From: Symsagittifera roscoffensis
Lineage: Eukaryota; Xenacoelomorpha; Acoela; Convolutidae
Length of the DNA: 64,000 nucleotides
NCBI RefSeq assembly: GCF_963678635.1
Contig: NC_087062.1
Coordinates: 15,551,789 to 15,615,788 of the forward strand
Direction: 5' to 3'
How positions within the stretch are numbered: position 1 is the stretch's first letter; each line of letters opens with the position of its first letter. Position numbers and translations under genes: made by a program. Below the pieces are notes generated by a model. That model was given only the letters and a program-made list of their open reading frames with translations. It was not told where the DNA came from and made no database searches. Below, piece after piece: positions 61,198 to 64,000 of this stretch.

Positions 61198-62503
61198 TTT
61201 TTAAAACAGCAACGTTACATCATTTCTGATTGCAGTTCTTGATATTATATTCTGCGAAAACTATTTAGCAATAAATCCATTCTCTTCCGATACCCATCAT
61301 TCGCGGTGCCAATTCTTATTTTGATAGCTTGTAGTTTGGATTACGAAACTACAAGCTATTGCTTGGAAATTTCATCTGTGCTTGGAATAGAAATAAGCCA
61401 CAAAACTTTTAAGACTAGAGCTACTCAATCTTGCTCGTGGATATCTTAAGCTTAACATGGATGTGCATTATGTCAATCTAGATTCATGGAACTGAACTAC
61501 CTGTATATTCATTAATTTAATCATCAATTAGGACAAAAGTTGGGTTTTTAACACAGACGAAAATTCGCTTGGTAGTTAAGCCATAGACAACTAATCACTG
61601 ATTGGTGCTCTAAAAAGCAAAAATTCAAACCGGTTTTTTTATTACGAGAAGTTATTTCTTCGAAATTTTAGAACATTAATCAATAAAATCACATGTGAAA
61701 ACCACAAGTGTTCTCACGTGACAAACAACTCGGCACTATCTGAGGTTCAGTTGTGGTAATTTTGGATGAAAAACAACCACATACAAAGTTCTTGCCCGAT
61801 TTCAGTGGTCGAAGCGAAAAATTTTTGCAAACATAAATCTTTCTACTTTTCACTCTTAATCATAGCCAACAGATAGGAAAATTATAAAAGAACAAACCAA
61901 AAAAGTTAATTGGACAATTTTTCATCTTTCGAATTTTGAAGAAAAAAATATATCACATTTTGATAAGGATCGGCCCCTTTTTCTGAAACTTACCCATTTA
62001 TTTGATCAAATGAATTTTTTAATACCGCTGAAAAACCAGAAAAAGACCATTTTTGAAACTAGGAGTCATTCACGTTTTTCAATGCTAAATTGGCTTACGA
62101 AATAACAAAGCCATGACAAACATTTGTGGTCTTCATACTCAACATTGTAAAACCACTAGTTACACCATAAAAAAATGATGCTCATGCTTTGGGGGGGGGG
62201 GGGGGGTTGAAGAGCCTCGGCCGCCCTGAATATTGTTCGTACTCATTACTCGCTGTTTTCATCTTTTTTTTTCTAATTTTCAATGCCTAAAGCGGCGCCC
62301 AAAAAACGTTTCAATTTCAGTATAGCCAAGAGATCGTAAGCGACCTTCTTTTTGTTAAAAACGTATCAAAAACTAGTTAAAAATCTAAACCGCAAACTTG
62401 AGTTCTTTCAGATAACTTTTAGAAAAATTTGAAAACATTGTCTACAACTTTCTGAATGTCGTGCAAAAATCTCGTGCGAACTGATTCACACTCTCTGGCT
62501 TAG
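61198..62503. other. Non-coding as far as can be seen, with one hairpin
   Basis: A hairpin with perfect 14-bp arms (ATAGCTTGTAGTTT / AAACTACAAGCTAT) lies at 61324-61359. A poly-G run occurs near 62190. No exon was found. Confidence 0.45.
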
Positions 62504-62677
62504 AATGAAGGTCATCAACCAATATGTCTCTTTGGAATCGGAATTTTTCGGTTGTTACGAACGGACTTCCTTACGCTTCAGCAAGACTTCTATAGCGTTT
62601 GTTCAGCCGCTTATGGCGCTATACCGATACCTCCGACCAATCAAGCCCATAACTGCCACTTTTATTCAGCAGTTCAA
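62504..62677 (+). CDS. Candidate exon of an unidentified plus-strand gene
   Basis: A good acceptor (CTCTCTGGCTTAG) and strong donor (TTCAA|GTAAGT) bound 174 nt with one frame open throughout, phase 2-2, encoding MKVINQYVSLESEFFGCYER and on to TATFIQQF. A shorter alternative in another frame starts after CGCTTCAG at 62581. The product is not recognised. Confidence 0.4.
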
Positions 62678-64000
62678 GTAAGTACGAAAAACGTGCTCCA
62701 TTTCCTACTAGTTGTCTCTTCGATTCTTTCTTTTTCGAAATCCGGTCCCCTCAACAATATCTGCATATATCTCATCATAGTTTTTGCTACTTGAAAACGA
62801 CTCATTGCAAAAGCTTGAATTTGATCAACGAGCTTACAGATACATTTTATGAAATATAATCTCACATAAACAGAACTCACAATCTTTGAGAGCATAAGGT
62901 GAACATGCAAACACACTGAAAGCATCAGTTTGATTGTATCATCACCCAGACAAGCAGCCGGGATAATTGTTAATTATTACTTCAGCAATATGCTTGGTTG
63001 AAATTAAATACCTCGCCAATACATTTTGAACAACACAACACGCGTTCATTAACATTTTCAGCATTTATGGTGCTCTTCTAACTAATTTGGGCGGAATAAG
63101 TGAGAAAAACTGATTCTCAGAAACCAAGTAGAAACTTCAGTACAGAATGCTCCAAAAGCCATATTACGCTAGTCTCGCGTTATTGATACCATTAAGCATA
63201 TTTGCCGTAATAAGTGCTCGGGAAACTAAGGTTTATCATACACATCATCCAAGAGAAATAATCATTCGTTATCGTGCTTTTAAAATAACTCAGTCATAGA
63301 ATCCTACAGAAAATCAGCTATCTATTTACAATTTCAATTTCACGTTTAATGTAAACCTTAAATTTAAACCGCTTGTTAAATAAACTTAGCGGCAACAAAA
63401 CGATTTTCATATAGAGCACAATTGAACCATGTCTGAAACCTGCGACAGAATACTTGATCGCAATCCATGTCAAATGTAGAGTCAGCATAAAACCCCTTGA
63501 AAAAAATCCGAAAGAAGGTCGAGAATGACACTCAGGCGACGAGCTACAAAAAACAGGTTTATAACAAGGATAACCTTTTGCTGTGCAAGTAACTAAGAAG
63601 ATGTGAACCAGACCGTTTGATTTAAAAAAAAAATCAATTATCTCACAAAAAATTTCAAAAATCAAAAAAATCAATGCACAAGTCAACCAAGTGTTAAACT
63701 AGTTACGTTTATTACCCAAAACTATAAAAAATATACCGAGTCAGCACGATCTTTCAAAATAGAACTATTTTTTTTAAAAATTTTTCAAAATTGATTCGCC
63801 TATCTTTGTTCGTCTTTTCAGTAAGGCGCGATTGAGATAGTTCCAAAACAGCAAAAGTTGAGCACCAATCGAAGTGAGAGTATGGTGTCATTCTGCAAAT
63901 ACATGAGTTGAACAGAAACACAATTTTTCTCGAAGCTGGAGTAACTTTGTAGTTTTTACTTCGAAACTTCGAATCAGGGCTGAAAATGCTGCAGTATGAT
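62678..64000. other. Right end of window, nothing identified
   Basis: AT-rich DNA without supported exons, elements or strong hairpins. Confidence 0.4.

Overview
The window is eukaryotic and looks like an AT-rich invertebrate animal genome. The evidence is split genes with GT-AG introns and phase-consistent short exons, a Ty3/gypsy-type LTR retroelement, tRNA-derived SINEs, MITE-like DNA elements and minisatellites. I see no bacterial operons, CRISPR arrays or rRNA. The species cannot be named from sequence alone; an aquatic invertebrate is only a guess.

Layout. (1) 1 to about 13 kb, minus strand: a Ty3/gypsy retroelement cut by the left window edge. It has one very long gag-protease-RT-RNaseH-integrase frame (10777-2681). 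The C-terminus of that frame looks like a degenerate macro domain of the TARG1/OARD1 type. A second ORF (2157-493, continuing in another frame to position 1) carries a coiled coil and an SGNH/GDSL-hydrolase-like domain. (2) 13-22 kb: AT-rich DNA with 10-bp-period GATTATAATC tracts, MITEs, hairpins, a 65-bp direct repeat and one or two possible 5' exons. (3) 22.7-43.3 kb, plus strand: one large split gene, reconstructed here from 17 phase-consistent exons plus a 9-nt microexon. Its 5' part is a series of phase 1-1 exons, most of which carry an 18-residue basic motif. Its 3' part is a charged coiled-coil region ending in a clean stop at 43293-43295. Its introns hold a 1396-bp tandem array with an embedded SINE, MITEs, minisatellites and a long inverted repeat. 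(4) 43.3-49.8 kb: intergenic, with SINE copies, a 70-bp palindrome and a 22-bp TTCGAC minisatellite interrupted by a second SINE. (5) 49.8-54.6 kb, and probably up to 61.2 kb, minus strand: a ZC2HC1-family zinc-finger gene, resembling ZC2HC1C in architecture. It converges on the plus-strand gene. (6) 61.2-64 kb: mostly unassigned, with one candidate plus-strand exon at 62504-62677.

The most notable observations are the retroelement with a macro-like domain and an SGNH-like ORF, the symmetric motif-exon gene that I cannot assign to a family, and the dense, varied repeat content. Most small ORFs in the window are shadows of these genes or arise inside repeats.
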